DNA from: Pseudomonas coleopterorum
GTDB taxonomy: Bacteria; Pseudomonadota; Gammaproteobacteria; Pseudomonadales; Pseudomonadaceae
Length of the DNA stretch: 64,000 nucleotides
Reading direction: 5' to 3'
Assembly: GCF_900105555.1 (NCBI RefSeq)
Contig: NZ_FNTZ01000001.1
Span: 2,917,501-2,981,500 of the forward strand
Positions 37,033-46,546 of this stretch are shown here, piece by piece. Position 1 is the first letter of the stretch. Each line of letters begins with the position of its first letter. The position numbers and the translations under genes are program-made. The notes under the pieces were generated by a model that was not told the DNA's origin, made no database searches, and saw nothing but the letters and a program-made list of their open reading frames with translations.

Positions 37033-37899
37033 TTACGCCTTGCCTGAACCCAGATCGGCCCCGGTGACCGGATCGGCATCCGGATCGGATTCGGTGCGCA
37101 GCTTCATCGCCGCCAAGACATCCGCATCGTCTGCGGACAACGTTACAGAAGCGCTGCCATCACCGCCATCGACTGCCGGTTCCGGTGACTCGACGAATTC
37201 CCACTCTTCTCCCTGATTCCACGGCCCACGTACATTCGGCTCACCCGACATATTGAAGTACTTGTTGGTGAATTCCGGCATGCCCGGCAACTTGCCTTGG
37301 GGAAAGTTGGGCTGAATGGAATGCAAGGCTTTTTCGAATGACAATTGATGCGCTATTTCACGCGTCATCAAAAAGCCCAGCGCTTCTTTTACGCCCGGAT
37401 CGTCCGTCACATTCATCAACCGCTCGTAGACAATCTTCGCCCGTGACTCGGCGGCAATATTGGAGCGCATATCGGCAGTGGGTTCACCGATGGTATCAAT
37501 GTAGGCGGCCGTCCACGGTACACCTGCAGAGTTGACCAATGGTGCACCGGCACCATACAGCAGGCTGGTGATATGGGAATCATTGCCCGCTCCGTTGATA
37601 GCGCGGTACAACTCGCCCTCTTCCTGCACGCCTTCGGCCAACTGCCCCTTGGCGCCCTTGTTGAGCATGACGATGATCGAACCGACGATTTCCAGGTGGC
37701 TCAGCTCTTCGGTGGCGATGGACATCAGCAGGTCCTTGCGGCCCGGATCATCCTCGGCCAGAGCCTGGGTAAAATAGCGCGCCGCGGCAGCCAGTTCGCC
37801 CTGTGCGCCACCGAATTGTTCCAGCAAGAGGTTAGCCAGTCCGGGATTGGGTGCGGCCACACGCACGGTGTATTGCAAACGCTTGTTGTGCAAGAACAT
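37033..37899 (-). CDS. Manganese (non-heme) catalase
   Basis: 288 residues from ATG 37899; GAGGATTTGACA precedes it, and a TTG two codons earlier is less likely. Dimanganese ligands are visible: E35 (GGAQGELAAAARYF), E65 and H68 (TEELSHLEIVG), a Glu in AESRAKIVYERLMN and a His in REIAHQLSFEKAL. It breaks H2O2 into water and O2. The C-terminal 60 residues are acidic and low-complexity (SPEPAVDGGDG, DADPVTGADLG). No ferritin-like partner or stress gene cluster is adjacent. Confidence 0.9.
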   Translation of the reverse strand: MFLHNKRLQYTVRVAAPNPGLANLLLEQFGGAQGELAAAARYFTQALAEDDPGRKDLLMSIATEELSHLEIVGSIIVMLNKGAKGQLAEGVQEEGELYRAINGAGNDSHITSLLYGAGAPLVNSAGVPWTAAYIDTIGEPTADMRSNIAAESRAKIVYERLMNVTDDPGVKEALGFLMTREIAHQLSFEKALHSIQPNFPQGKLPGMPEFTNKYFNMSGEPNVRGPWNQGEEWEFVESPEPAVDGGDGSASVTLSADDADVLAAMKLRTESDPDADPVTGADLGSGKA

Positions 37900-38323
37900 T
37901 GTCAAATCCTCAGGCTATCTAATTATGCTATCGGGTCATGGAGCGGCACACGGAAACTCCCGATAAACGAGAGCCACTGCTACAACGCCGTCCTAACTAG
38001 GAAGATAGATCGCCGAGTTAATGCCATTTATATTGGACGGACAGACGAAAGGTTATTTATAAAAGAATGACTACTGGCCTATCAGTATGACCTTGTCGTG
38101 TCACGAAGCATGAAATGATTGCCATTCAACTGCGAGCCTTGTTTAACGACACCTTATATCCAAGCATTCATTAACACACCTGAGTGGTCGAGCTTTTGCA
38201 TGTCCAGGGGAAGGACGTTGAGTTCGTGAATACGCCGGTGGCCCAACTGAGCAAGGCGCTGCGCATGAAGTTCGTAATCTCGCAGAACACCAGGCAAACG
38301 TGGCCGCGTACACACCGAGCACC
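37900..38323. other. Intergenic region upstream of the Mn catalase
   Basis: About 420 bases; 37980-38180 is AT-rich compared with the genome. The minus strand next to the catalase start carries GATAGCATAATTAGAT, a plausible -10 (CATAAT). Short open frames here have no RBS or recognisable product. Confidence 0.4.
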
Positions 38324-38566
38324 GCGTCGTTCCCGAACGCGGCTTGCGCCGCTGCTACAGAAGATTGCGGTGCCTGTAGCAGCGGCGCGAGCCGCGTCGG
38401 CGGGGTATGCGGTGTGGCTGTCGGACCGCGTCGTGGCCGGACGCGGCTAGCGCCGCTGCTACAGAAGATTGTGGTGCCTGTAGCAGCGGTGCGAGCCGCG
38501 TCGGCGGTGGATGCGGTGTGGCTGTCGGACTGCGTCGTTCCCGGGCGCGGCTTGCGCCGCTGCTAG
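38324..38566. repeat. Tandem 104-bp REP array (2.3 copies)
   Basis: Units begin GCGTCGTTCCCG at 38324, GCGTCGTGGCCG at 38428 and GCGTCGTTCCCG at 38532, a period of exactly 104. Each full unit holds a REP (CGCGGCTTGCGCCGCTGCTA), about 13 spacer bases, an inverted REP (CTGTAGCAGCGGCGCGAGCC) and a GTATGCGGTGTGGCTGTCGG-like linker. The third copy stops after its first REP, a few bases from the DUF808 stop codon. Confidence 0.88.
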
Positions 38567-38571
38567 AGGAG

Positions 38572-39468
38572 CTAGGATTTGCCGAAGAGCTTTTTGCCAA
38601 GGGTGACAACGGCCAGGACCACGGCGCCGGTAAGGATACCGGTCAGTGCGTCCACCAAGGTGCTGGCCACCGTGCCCATCACGCCGCCACCGGCCAACGC
38701 CACCGCTGCCTCGCTGATGTGATGCACGAACGGCAGGCCGTGGGCGATGATGCCGCCACCCACCAGAAACATGGCGATGGTGCCCAGAATCGATAACACC
38801 TTCATCAACACCGGCGCCAGCCACAGCAGACCATTGCCCAGCGCCTGACTGGCCGATCCGGTTTTCTGCTTGAGGTACAGCCCCACATCGTCCAGCTTGA
38901 CGATGCCGGCCACCAGTCCATAGACACCTGCGGTGATCAGCACCGCAGTGATCACCAGCACGCCGACCTGGTCCAGGAAGGGTCGCGTTGACACCACCCC
39001 CAAGGCCAGCACGATGATTTCCGCCGAGAGGATGAAATCGGTGCGCACCGCGCCTTTGATCTTGTCCTTCTCGAACGCGACCATGTCGACCTTGGCATCG
39101 GCCATGGCGGCCTTGCGCTGCTCAAGGTCAGCAGCCGAGTCCTTGTGCAGGAACTTGTGCACCACCTTTTCGAAACCTTCGAAACACAGATAGGCACCGC
39201 CGATCATCAACAGCGGCGTGATCAGCCACGGTGCGAACGCGCTGATCAACAGCGCCGCCGGCACCAGGATCGCCTTGTTCAGCAAGGAACCCTTTGCCAC
39301 TGCCCAAACCACCGGCAGTTCGCGATCCGCCTTGACCCCGGTGACCTGTTGGGCGTTGAGCGCCAGATCGTCGCCAAGCACCCCAGCGGTTTTCTTTGCG
39401 GCCAGGGAAACGTCGTCGAGCAGAGTGGCGATATCGTCGAGAAGGGTCAGCAAATTGCCTGCGGCCAC
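38572..39468 (-). CDS. DUF808 family membrane protein (YedI-like)
   Basis: 298 residues from GTG 39468 (AGGATAC upstream), giving [20 protein letters not shown]. The N-terminus plus [20 protein letters not shown] and several membrane helices (about 75-105, 165-190, 195-215, 230-255, 270-290) identify DUF808. Length equals the E. coli YedI family (about 300). Inner membrane, function unknown. The REP array abuts its 3' end. Confidence 0.85.
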   Translation of the reverse strand: MAAGNLLTLLDDIATLLDDVSLAAKKTAGVLGDDLALNAQQVTGVKADRELPVVWAVAKGSLLNKAILVPAALLISAFAPWLITPLLMIGGAYLCFEGFEKVVHKFLHKDSAADLEQRKAAMADAKVDMVAFEKDKIKGAVRTDFILSAEIIVLALGVVSTRPFLDQVGVLVITAVLITAGVYGLVAGIVKLDDVGLYLKQKTGSASQALGNGLLWLAPVLMKVLSILGTIAMFLVGGGIIAHGLPFVHHISEAAVALAGGGVMGTVASTLVDALTGILTGAVVLAVVTLGKKLFGKS

Positions 39469-39629
39469 GGGGAGTATCCTTATGGGTGAGTTAGGTGGCT
39501 GACGCATGGGACACCGGCTTAGTTCCCCCACAGGGCCGCTGTTGAGCGCTCGGCAAGGCCGGTGCTAACATCGCAGACCCTCCGGCGCGGCCGGATGCCA
39601 CTGCGCAGAAACAAGGATCTTTGCCCACC

Positions 39630-40235
39630 ATGAGCAGTATTCGCGAGCGCAACAAGGCCCTCATCCTGCGTGCGGCGAGCGAAGAATTCGCCGACAAGGG
39701 TTTCGCCGCCGCCAAGACCCAGGACATCGCCAGCAAGGCCGGTGTGCCCAAGCCCAACGTCTACTACTACTTCAAGTCCAAGGAAAACCTCTACCGCGAG
39801 GTGCTGGAAAGCATCATCACGCCAATCCTGCAGGCCTCCACGCCGTTCGACACGGCCGGCGAGCCGCAAGCGGTGCTGCGCGCCTATATCCGCTCCAAGA
39901 TCCACATCTCCCGCGCCCTGCCCTTCGCCTCGAAAGTGTTCGCCAGCGAAATCATGCACGGCGCGCCGCACCTGAGCGCCGATCAGGTCGAGCAGCTCAA
40001 CGCCCAGGCATTGCACAACATCCAGTGTCTGCAGACCTGGATCGATCGTGGGCAGATTGCTCCGGTGGACCCTCATCATCTGATGTTCAGCATCTGGGCC
40101 GCGACGCAGACCTACGCCGACTTCGACTGGCAGATCGCCTCGATCACCGGCAAGGCCAAGCTGGACGACAGCGATTACGAAGCAGCCATCGACACCATCA
40201 CGCGGCTGGTGCTCAAGGGCTGCGCGCCGGAATAG
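39630..40235 (+). CDS. TetR-family regulator (RutR-like)
   Basis: 201 residues from ATG 39630. TetR HTH at about 10-56 (ILRAASEEFADKGFAAAKTQ, VPKPNVYYYFKSKENLYREV). The C-terminal domain (ASEIMHGAPHL, MFSIWAATQTYADFDWQI) is of the YcdC/RutR type, which in E. coli binds uracil or thymine. No pyrimidine catabolism genes are next to it, so its targets are elsewhere. Divergent from DUF808. Confidence 0.82.
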   Translation: MSSIRERNKALILRAASEEFADKGFAAAKTQDIASKAGVPKPNVYYYFKSKENLYREVLESIITPILQASTPFDTAGEPQAVLRAYIRSKIHISRALPFASKVFASEIMHGAPHLSADQVEQLNAQALHNIQCLQTWIDRGQIAPVDPHHLMFSIWAATQTYADFDWQIASITGKAKLDDSDYEAAIDTITRLVLKGCAPE

Positions 40236-40332
40236 CGCCACCTCGCCAGACCCGCTGACGAGGTCGGCGCACAGCCTTGCACCGACGCGGCAAAGCTCCT
40301 ACGCTGTGCGCCTTCTTGGGAACCCCTTTGCC

Positions 40333-41148
40333 ATGACCACTTTGCGTGATCGCCTGTACGTCGTCGTCTTCCAGAGCGATACCCCTGCCGGACGCCGCTT
40401 CGACAAGACCTTGTTGCTGATCATCCTCGCCAGCCTGCTGGTGGTGATCATCGACAGCGTCGAGACGGTGCACAGCCAATACGCCGACCTGTTCGCCTGG
40501 ATCGAATGGGGCTTCACGTTCATCTTCGCCGTGGAGTACCTGCTGCGCCTGTACTGCTCGCCCAAGCCCCTGCGCTATGCGTTCAGCTTCTACGGCCTGA
40601 TCGACCTGCTGGCGATCGTCCCCGGCATCCTGGCCATCTACTACAGCGACGCCCAGTACCTGATGATCGTACGCGTGGTGCGCATGCTGCGGATCTTCCG
40701 CGTGCTCAAGCTCAGCCCTTACCTGAAGCAGGCCAACTACCTGCTGGCGGCTCTGCGTGGCAGCAAGCAGAAGATCATCGTGTTTCTGGTGAGCGTCACC
40801 ACTCTGGTCACGGTGTTCGGCACCTTGATGTACGTGGTCGAAGGTCCGCAGAACGGCTTCGCCAACATTCCCACGGGCATCTACTGGGCCATCGTCACGC
40901 TGACCACGGTCGGTTACGGCGATATCGTACCGATCACGCCGATCGGCCAGGTGCTCTCGGCGATGGTGATGATCACCGGTTACTCGATCATCGCCGTGCC
41001 CACCGGCATCTTCACCGCCGAACTGGCCAACGCCATGCGCAGCGAAGGCCTGCAGCACGAGTGCGGGGTGTGCCACAAAAGCAGCCACGAACAGACAGCC
41101 TCGTTCTGCTCCCAGTGTGGCAATGCGCTGTTCAAGAAAGCGCTATAA
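40333..41148 (+). CDS. Voltage-gated-type K+ channel with C-terminal zinc ribbon
   Basis: 271 residues from ATG 40333. Six-helix ion transporter: S4-like helix IVRVVRMLRIFRVLKL with regularly spaced Arg, pore helix and selectivity filter TVGYGD at residues 192-197, then S6. The C-terminus has CGVC (244-247) and CSQC (259-262), a small zinc ribbon. Bacterial Kv channels (KvAP-like) share the core; the ribbon may regulate gating by metal or redox. Homotetramer in the inner membrane by family knowledge. Confidence 0.88.
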   Translation: MTTLRDRLYVVVFQSDTPAGRRFDKTLLLIILASLLVVIIDSVETVHSQYADLFAWIEWGFTFIFAVEYLLRLYCSPKPLRYAFSFYGLIDLLAIVPGILAIYYSDAQYLMIVRVVRMLRIFRVLKLSPYLKQANYLLAALRGSKQKIIVFLVSVTTLVTVFGTLMYVVEGPQNGFANIPTGIYWAIVTLTTVGYGDIVPITPIGQVLSAMVMITGYSIIAVPTGIFTAELANAMRSEGLQHECGVCHKSSHEQTASFCSQCGNALFKKAL

Positions 41149-41246
41149 GCACCGCCCTTTTTGATCTAATCGCCCCCATAACGCCTGGCCACGGGGCGCA
41201 GGCATAATGCCGCCTATTTCCAAGAACGCTCGAAGAGGGAACTGCA

Positions 41247-42245
41247 GTGAAAAAATTGATCGGTGCCTCGCTGTTGGCGGCAGGCTTGAGCCTGACCGGC
41301 CTGGCCCAGGCCGCACCCAGCCTGCTCAACGTCTCGTATGATGTGATGCGCGACTTCTACAAGGACTACAACAGTGCGTTCCAGAAGCATTGGCAAGCCG
41401 AACACAACGAAGCCATCACCGTGCAGATGTCTTTCGGTGGTTCGAGCAAGCAGGCGCGTTCGGTCATCGACGGCCTGCCGGCAGACGTCATCACCATGAA
41501 CATGGCCACCGACATCAATGCCTTGGCTGACAATGGCAAGCTGGTGCCCGACGACTGGGTCACGCGCCTGCCGAACAACAGCGCACCGTTCACCTCGGCG
41601 ACCGTGTTCATCGTACGCAAGGGCAACCCAAAGGCGCTGAAGGACTGGCCTGATCTGCTCAAGGATGGCGTGCAGGTTATCGTCCCCAACCCCAAGACCT
41701 CCGGCAACGGCCGCTACACCTACCTGTCGGCCTGGGGCTATGTGCTCAAGAACGGTGGCGATGAAAACAAGGCCCGCGACTTCGTCGGCAAGCTGTTCAA
41801 GCAGGCACCGGTCCTGGACACCGGCGGTCGCGGCGCGACCACCACGTTCATGACCAACCAGATCGGCGATGTGCTGATCACCTTCGAGAACGAAGCCGAA
41901 ATGATCGCCCGCGAGTTCGGCCGCGACCAGTTCGAAGTGGTCTACCCCAGCGTTTCAGCCGAGGCGGAGCCACCCGTCAGTGTGGTCGACAAGGTCGTCG
42001 ACAAAAAGGGCACGCGTGCCGCGGCCGACGAATACCTGAAGTACCTGTGGTCGCCGGAAGGCCAGGAAATCGCGGCCAACAACTACCTGCGCCCACGTGA
42101 TCCTGCAGTGCTGGCCAAGTACACCGATCGCTTCCCGAAAGTCGAATTCCTCTCGGTGGAGAAAACCTTCGGCGACTGGCGCAGCGTGCAGAAGACCCAC
42201 TTCAATGACGGTGGCGTGTTCGACCAGATCTACACCGGCCAGTAA
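41247..42245 (+). CDS. sbp: Sulfate/thiosulfate-binding periplasmic protein
   Basis: 332 residues: signal peptide (cut after AQA), then the sulfate-binding fold (NVSYDVMRDFYKDYNSAF, SFGGSSKQARSVIDGLPADV, PNPKTSGNGRYTYLSAWGY, GGRGATTTF). It is the ABC substrate-binding subunit for sulfate uptake. In pseudomonads sbp usually leads cysTWA; here no permease or ATPase follows, and the next gene is an acyltransferase. RBS GAGGGAACTG is good. Confidence 0.92.
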   Translation: MKKLIGASLLAAGLSLTGLAQAAPSLLNVSYDVMRDFYKDYNSAFQKHWQAEHNEAITVQMSFGGSSKQARSVIDGLPADVITMNMATDINALADNGKLVPDDWVTRLPNNSAPFTSATVFIVRKGNPKALKDWPDLLKDGVQVIVPNPKTSGNGRYTYLSAWGYVLKNGGDENKARDFVGKLFKQAPVLDTGGRGATTTFMTNQIGDVLITFENEAEMIAREFGRDQFEVVYPSVSAEAEPPVSVVDKVVDKKGTRAAADEYLKYLWSPEGQEIAANNYLRPRDPAVLAKYTDRFPKVEFLSVEKTFGDWRSVQKTHFNDGGVFDQIYTGQ

Positions 42246-42414
42246 ACGATCGCTCCACCGCTGGACAGCGTTGCAGGCTTGGGGTAAAACCTCGCCTGTA
42301 ACGCCCTGCCTTTCGCTTCTCCCCCCTTCTCTTTCCTACGTCCAACGTTCGGCGGTAGCCTGCCCGATGGTTTTTCATCGCGCGCGCTCCAGCGTTGGCG
42401 CGAGTTCGACCATC

Positions 42415-44433
42415 ATGAGCACATCATCGGATGCCGTACTGAAATATCGCCCGGAAATCGACGGCCTGCGCTCGCTTGCCGTGCTGCCGGTGATTCTGTT
42501 TCATGCCGGCTTCAGCCTGTTTTCCGGCGGATTCGTGGGGGTCGACGTGTTCTTCGTGATCTCCGGTTATCTGATCACCTCGATCATCCTGGCGGAAATG
42601 ACCAAAGGTGATTTCTCCCTGCTGCGCTTCTACGAGCGTCGGGCCCGACGGATTCTGCCGGCGCTGTTCGTGATGTTGCTGGTCTGTCTGCCCATGGCGT
42701 GGCTATGGCTGGACCCGCCGGACCTCAAGGCGTTCAGCAAGAGCCTGGCGGCAGTGCCGCTGTTTTCCTCGAATCTGCTGTTCTGGCGCGAAAGCGGCTA
42801 TTTCGATGCCGCCGCCGAGATGAAACCTCTGCTGCATACCTGGACATTGGCGGTGGAAGAGCAGTACTACGTGCTGTTCCCACTGCTGCTGATAGCCGGC
42901 TGGCGGCTGGGCCGTCGCGCGATCGTGGCACTGTTGGCCGTGCTGGCCCTGGCGAGCCTAGTCCTGGCCGAACACGGCGCCCGTGCGGAATCGGTGGCCG
43001 CGTTCTACCTCCTGCACGCCCGCGCCTGGGAGCTGCTGATCGGCGCCTTCATCGCCTTCTACTTCACCTGGCGACCACGCTCGGTCGAGCCTTGCCTGCA
43101 AGCGCAGATGGGCAGCCTGCTGGGCGTGGCCATGATCGGCTATGGCGTGCTGGCGTTCGACCACGCCACGCCGTTTCCCGGTGTGAATGCCTTGTTGCCG
43201 ACGCTAGGCGCGGCGCTGGTGATCGTTTTCGCTCATCCGGGCAACGTCGTCGGCCAGGTGTTGGCCAGCCGCCCGTTGGTAGGCATTGGCCTGATCAGCT
43301 ACAGCGCCTATCTGTGGCATCAACCGTTGTTCGCCTTCGCCCGCAACAACAGCCTGGTGGCGCCCAGCTCGCTGACCATGCTGGGCTTGAGCGGGCTGTC
43401 GCTGGTGTTGGCCTGGCTGAGCTGGCGCTTCGTCGAACGTGGCTTTCGTGACCGGCATAGCGTTCCCGCTGCGCGCTTGTGGCGTTGCAGCGCAGGCGCT
43501 TCGGCGCTGTTCGTCGTGCTCGGCATTACCGGGTTCACGCAGCAGGGCTTCACCGAGCGTTTCGACGTGGACCCCAGCATCATGACCGCCTTCGAAGACC
43601 CACATATCCGCGATGCCTGCGACACGAACTATGACGGCAAGGGCTGGGGCATGGACTTCTGCCTGTTCGGTGCCGATCGCCAGCGGCAGGCTGCGGACGT
43701 GGCGGTGTTCGGCGACAGCCATGCCGAAGCCCTGTTGCCGGCGTTCGATACCGCAGGCAAGCGGTACGACCGGCGCATCGCTCACATTGGCATGGGTGGC
43801 TGCCCGCCGTTGCTGGGTGTCGACGTGGCGGTGGGCAACTATTCGCCAGGGGCGTGTCCGGCGTTGGCCCAGCGCGAGTACGACTATGTGAAGGCCCATG
43901 GCATCAAGACGGTGGTGCTGGTTTCACGCTGGACGCTGTACACCGATGGCGATTACGACCAGAACCGCATGAGCGGCTATTTCCTGGTGGATCAAGCCAG
44001 CCAGGCGCGCACCCGCGAGGCCTCGCGCGCGGTATTCGAAAAAGCCCTGGAACGGACCATCGATGCCTACCGAGCGTTGGGCGCACAGGTCTACGTGGTG
44101 GCTCAGGCGCCGCAACAGCAGACCAGTCCGAAGCAGCTCTACTATCGTCTGGCGCGCGACAAGGGGGACGATGCCGAACACACGCAACGGCTGCTCGACC
44201 GGCTGTCCGTGCCCTACGCGAAACACCTGCAGTTCCAGCACTACACACGCTCATTGTTCGCCGCCGACAGCGCGCGCGAACGGATTCGCCTGGTCAACCT
44301 CGATGAAGCGCTGTGCAGCCCGCAGACGTGCCTGATCGGTGACAGTGGGTCGTGGTACAAGGACCACGACCACTTGAGTGCCCGCGGGGTCGAGCGGGTG
44401 GCGAGCCTGGTGGGTCAGATCATGCAGAACTGA
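42415..44433 (+). CDS. OafA/YrhL-type acyltransferase with C-terminal SGNH domain
   Basis: 672 residues from ATG 42415; an in-frame ATG at 42367 is possible. N-terminal acyltransferase-3 membrane domain (YRPEIDGLRSLAVLPVILFH, GGFVGVDVFFVISGYLI, FYERRARRILPAL), ten helices to about residue 370, then a periplasmic SGNH hydrolase-like domain (VAVFGDSHAEALLPAF and, near the end, DHDHLSARG with the Asp-His pair). It probably O-acetylates a surface polysaccharide such as LPS O-antigen. No O-antigen cluster is adjacent. Confidence 0.88.
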   Translation: MSTSSDAVLKYRPEIDGLRSLAVLPVILFHAGFSLFSGGFVGVDVFFVISGYLITSIILAEMTKGDFSLLRFYERRARRILPALFVMLLVCLPMAWLWLDPPDLKAFSKSLAAVPLFSSNLLFWRESGYFDAAAEMKPLLHTWTLAVEEQYYVLFPLLLIAGWRLGRRAIVALLAVLALASLVLAEHGARAESVAAFYLLHARAWELLIGAFIAFYFTWRPRSVEPCLQAQMGSLLGVAMIGYGVLAFDHATPFPGVNALLPTLGAALVIVFAHPGNVVGQVLASRPLVGIGLISYSAYLWHQPLFAFARNNSLVAPSSLTMLGLSGLSLVLAWLSWRFVERGFRDRHSVPAARLWRCSAGASALFVVLGITGFTQQGFTERFDVDPSIMTAFEDPHIRDACDTNYDGKGWGMDFCLFGADRQRQAADVAVFGDSHAEALLPAFDTAGKRYDRRIAHIGMGGCPPLLGVDVAVGNYSPGACPALAQREYDYVKAHGIKTVVLVSRWTLYTDGDYDQNRMSGYFLVDQASQARTREASRAVFEKALERTIDAYRALGAQVYVVAQAPQQQTSPKQLYYRLARDKGDDAEHTQRLLDRLSVPYAKHLQFQHYTRSLFAADSARERIRLVNLDEALCSPQTCLIGDSGSWYKDHDHLSARGVERVASLVGQIMQN

Positions 44434-44450
44434 CTCGCGCCTGCCGTGCT

Positions 44451-44855
44451 TCAGGGATGTTTGCGCCCCAAGCCAGCCGGCACGCCGGTGGTGTCAGTCG
44501 CTTCCCATGGGCCTTTGGGACTGGTGGCCCAGCTCCAGCCGTCGTTCCAGCGGTAGTAGGTGCGCTGGCGATAGTAGGTGTCGGGCTGATCTTCAAGCAC
44601 GTACACACCCAGGCTTGGGTCCCAATGACTGGCACCGCCCGGGGGCGGAGCGAAACTGGCCGAGGTCCGCGGCATCGGCTTGGGTGCGGGTGGCGTGGGC
44701 GTCGCAGGTGGGGCTGGAGTGGGCGCGGTGCTCGGTCCTGTCGGTGGCAGGGTCTGCACCGGTGGCTGCGGCGCAGGTTCGGACGGGCGCTGCACGGCGC
44801 AGGCGCTCATGCCCAGGGCCAGGCTGATCACGGCCATTCGAGCTAAACGGTTCAT
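44451..44855 (-). CDS. Proline-rich lipoprotein
   Basis: 134 residues: lipoprotein signal with lipobox LGMSAC (Cys about 19), a Pro/Thr-rich spacer (about 25-60) and a C-terminal aromatic domain (GASHWDPSLGVYVLED, YYRQRTYYRWNDGWSWA). Nine bases after ccmI on the same strand, so it is likely in the ccm transcript. Function unknown. Confidence 0.7.
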   Translation of the reverse strand: MNRLARMAVISLALGMSACAVQRPSEPAPQPPVQTLPPTGPSTAPTPAPPATPTPPAPKPMPRTSASFAPPPGGASHWDPSLGVYVLEDQPDTYYRQRTYYRWNDGWSWATSPKGPWEATDTTGVPAGLGRKHP

Positions 44856-44864
44856 GGCATCTCT

Positions 44865-46064
44865 CTACAGGTCAGGGCTGTCGATCATCAATTGCTGCAC
44901 GGCGGCGCTGTCGCTGGCGATCGGCGCACCTCGCGCCAGCCATTCGCCCTGCGTGGGCTGGCCGGCCCTGGATATCCGGGCGATGAGTTGGACTTCGGGA
45001 AAGTTAGACAGTTTCAGCTGCGGCATCATCGCATCGCTGTCCGCCAGTTCGACTTGGGCCGGCAGGTCGGCGACCGTCAGGCGCTTGACCGCCAGTGGCA
45101 TGGGCGGCCCGGACACCGCGCGGGCAAAGACGAACACGCTGTCGCCCGGCTGGACCCTGGCCACCACGGCGGGTGCCAGGGCTACCTGCACCTTCAATAC
45201 GGCGCGTGCCGGAGCGGGCTCGGCGACAGGCAACTTGCCAGCGGCGGCCAGTTGGCCGCGGGCACGTTCGATTCCACCCTGCAATGCCGTGCGTGCGGGG
45301 TCTCTGTCCGGAAGCGTGGCCAGCAGGCGCTCCCAGTAAGCGATGGCCTTGTCGAAATCGCGCCCTTCGAACGCGACGATACCGAGCAAGCCCAGACTGG
45401 TGGCTTCCTTCGGATCACCCAGCAGGGCTTCGTCAGTGAGTGCCTGGATCTGCTCGGACCATTTCTTGCCTGCAGCGAAATACAGCGCTTGCGCCCACTG
45501 CCCCAGCACCTCTGGCTGACGACCGCTGAGTTTTGCGGCGCGCTCGAACAAGTCCGCCGCCTGCGCCGGCCGGTTCTGCGCCATGTAGGTCCGACCCAGG
45601 ATGTACACCCCCTCCACCGCCTCCGGCTGCATCTGCACCGCCTGTTCCAGGCGCGCCGTCATCTGAGCGATGGACGTGGGCGGTACGGCGAACTCGCGGC
45701 TCAACTCGACCTGGTCGCTGGCGCCATAGTGCAGGTACACCACGAGCCCCAGCACCGGCACCAGAATCGCAGCCACCAGCGGTATCGAGCGGCCCAGACG
45801 GGTGTCAGCGAGCACTTCCCCGCCCTCGGTATCGGCCAGCAACTCGCGGGCGGCTTCGGCCTGGCCGCTTTCCAATTGCGCGGCCGTCAAGACGCCTGCA
45901 GCCTGTTGCGTATTCAGTTCGGCCAGGCGCTCTTGATACAGCGCCACGTTGAGGGCGGTGCGGTCCTGCTCGGGCTGGTTGCGACGGGCACGCAGCAACG
46001 GTACCAGCAAAAAACCCAGGGCGAGCAGCAGCAACAGGCCGGCAGCGAGCCAGAAATCGATCAT
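44865..46064 (-). CDS. ccmI: Cytochrome c biogenesis protein CcmI
   Basis: 399 residues: two N-terminal helices (about 3-24 and 94-112) flanking a cytoplasmic loop with a leucine-rich segment, then periplasmic TPR-like repeats ([31 protein letters not shown]) and a C-terminal beta domain. It binds apocytochrome c and hands it to CcmH/CcmF. It overlaps ccmH by 4 bp. Confidence 0.92.
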   Translation of the reverse strand: MIDFWLAAGLLLLLALGFLLVPLLRARRNQPEQDRTALNVALYQERLAELNTQQAAGVLTAAQLESGQAEAARELLADTEGGEVLADTRLGRSIPLVAAILVPVLGLVVYLHYGASDQVELSREFAVPPTSIAQMTARLEQAVQMQPEAVEGVYILGRTYMAQNRPAQAADLFERAAKLSGRQPEVLGQWAQALYFAAGKKWSEQIQALTDEALLGDPKEATSLGLLGIVAFEGRDFDKAIAYWERLLATLPDRDPARTALQGGIERARGQLAAAGKLPVAEPAPARAVLKVQVALAPAVVARVQPGDSVFVFARAVSGPPMPLAVKRLTVADLPAQVELADSDAMMPQLKLSNFPEVQLIARISRAGQPTQGEWLARGAPIASDSAAVQQLMIDSPDL

Positions 46065-46546
46065 GGGCGGTCTTCATCCAACGGTTTTTGGGCGAGCAAC
46101 GCGGCCAAACGGGCGCGTTCGGCAGGGTCGAGATCCCGCGGGCTGGTAGCGGGTTGCCTGCGCCGACGTCGCAAGGTCAGCGCGATCACACCCACGCCGA
46201 CCACCAACAAAACCGCCGGGCCGAACCAGAGCAATCCGGTACGCGCGGTCAGCGCTGGCTTGTAACGAACGAACTCACCGTAGCGATCGACCATGAACTC
46301 TATGATCTGCCCGTCATCCTTGCCCTCGGTCAACAGCCGATGGATCTCGCGGCGCAGGTCACTGGCGATGGGCGCATTGGAATCGGCGATGTCCTGGTTC
46401 TGGCATTTGGGGCAGCGCAGTTGCTGGGTCAATTGGTGAAAGCGCTCGCGCATCTGGTCGTTGGCGAACTGATAGGTATCGATGGCAGCCCGTGCCACGC
46501 CGGACAGGCTCAACAGCAGTATCGACAGCAGCAGCCAGCGCTTCAT
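46061..46546 (-). CDS. ccmH: Cytochrome c biogenesis protein CcmH
   Basis: 161 residues from ATG 46546. Signal/anchor helix, redox motif [14 protein letters not shown] (C-x2-C), three-helix domain, then a C-terminal membrane helix ([20 protein letters not shown]). It reduces the heme-binding CxxCH cysteines of apocytochrome c. The frame is open upstream, but that part overlaps ccmG antiparallel to no signal, so the coupled ATG is used. Single-domain CcmH, with CcmI separate. Confidence 0.93.
   Translation of the reverse strand: MKRWLLLSILLLSLSGVARAAIDTYQFANDQMRERFHQLTQQLRCPKCQNQDIADSNAPIASDLRREIHRLLTEGKDDGQIIEFMVDRYGEFVRYKPALTARTGLLWFGPAVLLVVGVGVIALTLRRRRRQPATSPRDLDPAERARLAALLAQKPLDEDRP

Noticed and set aside
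38184..38566. Open frames across the REP array
   Set aside because: They are made of the repeat itself and have no RBS or homology.
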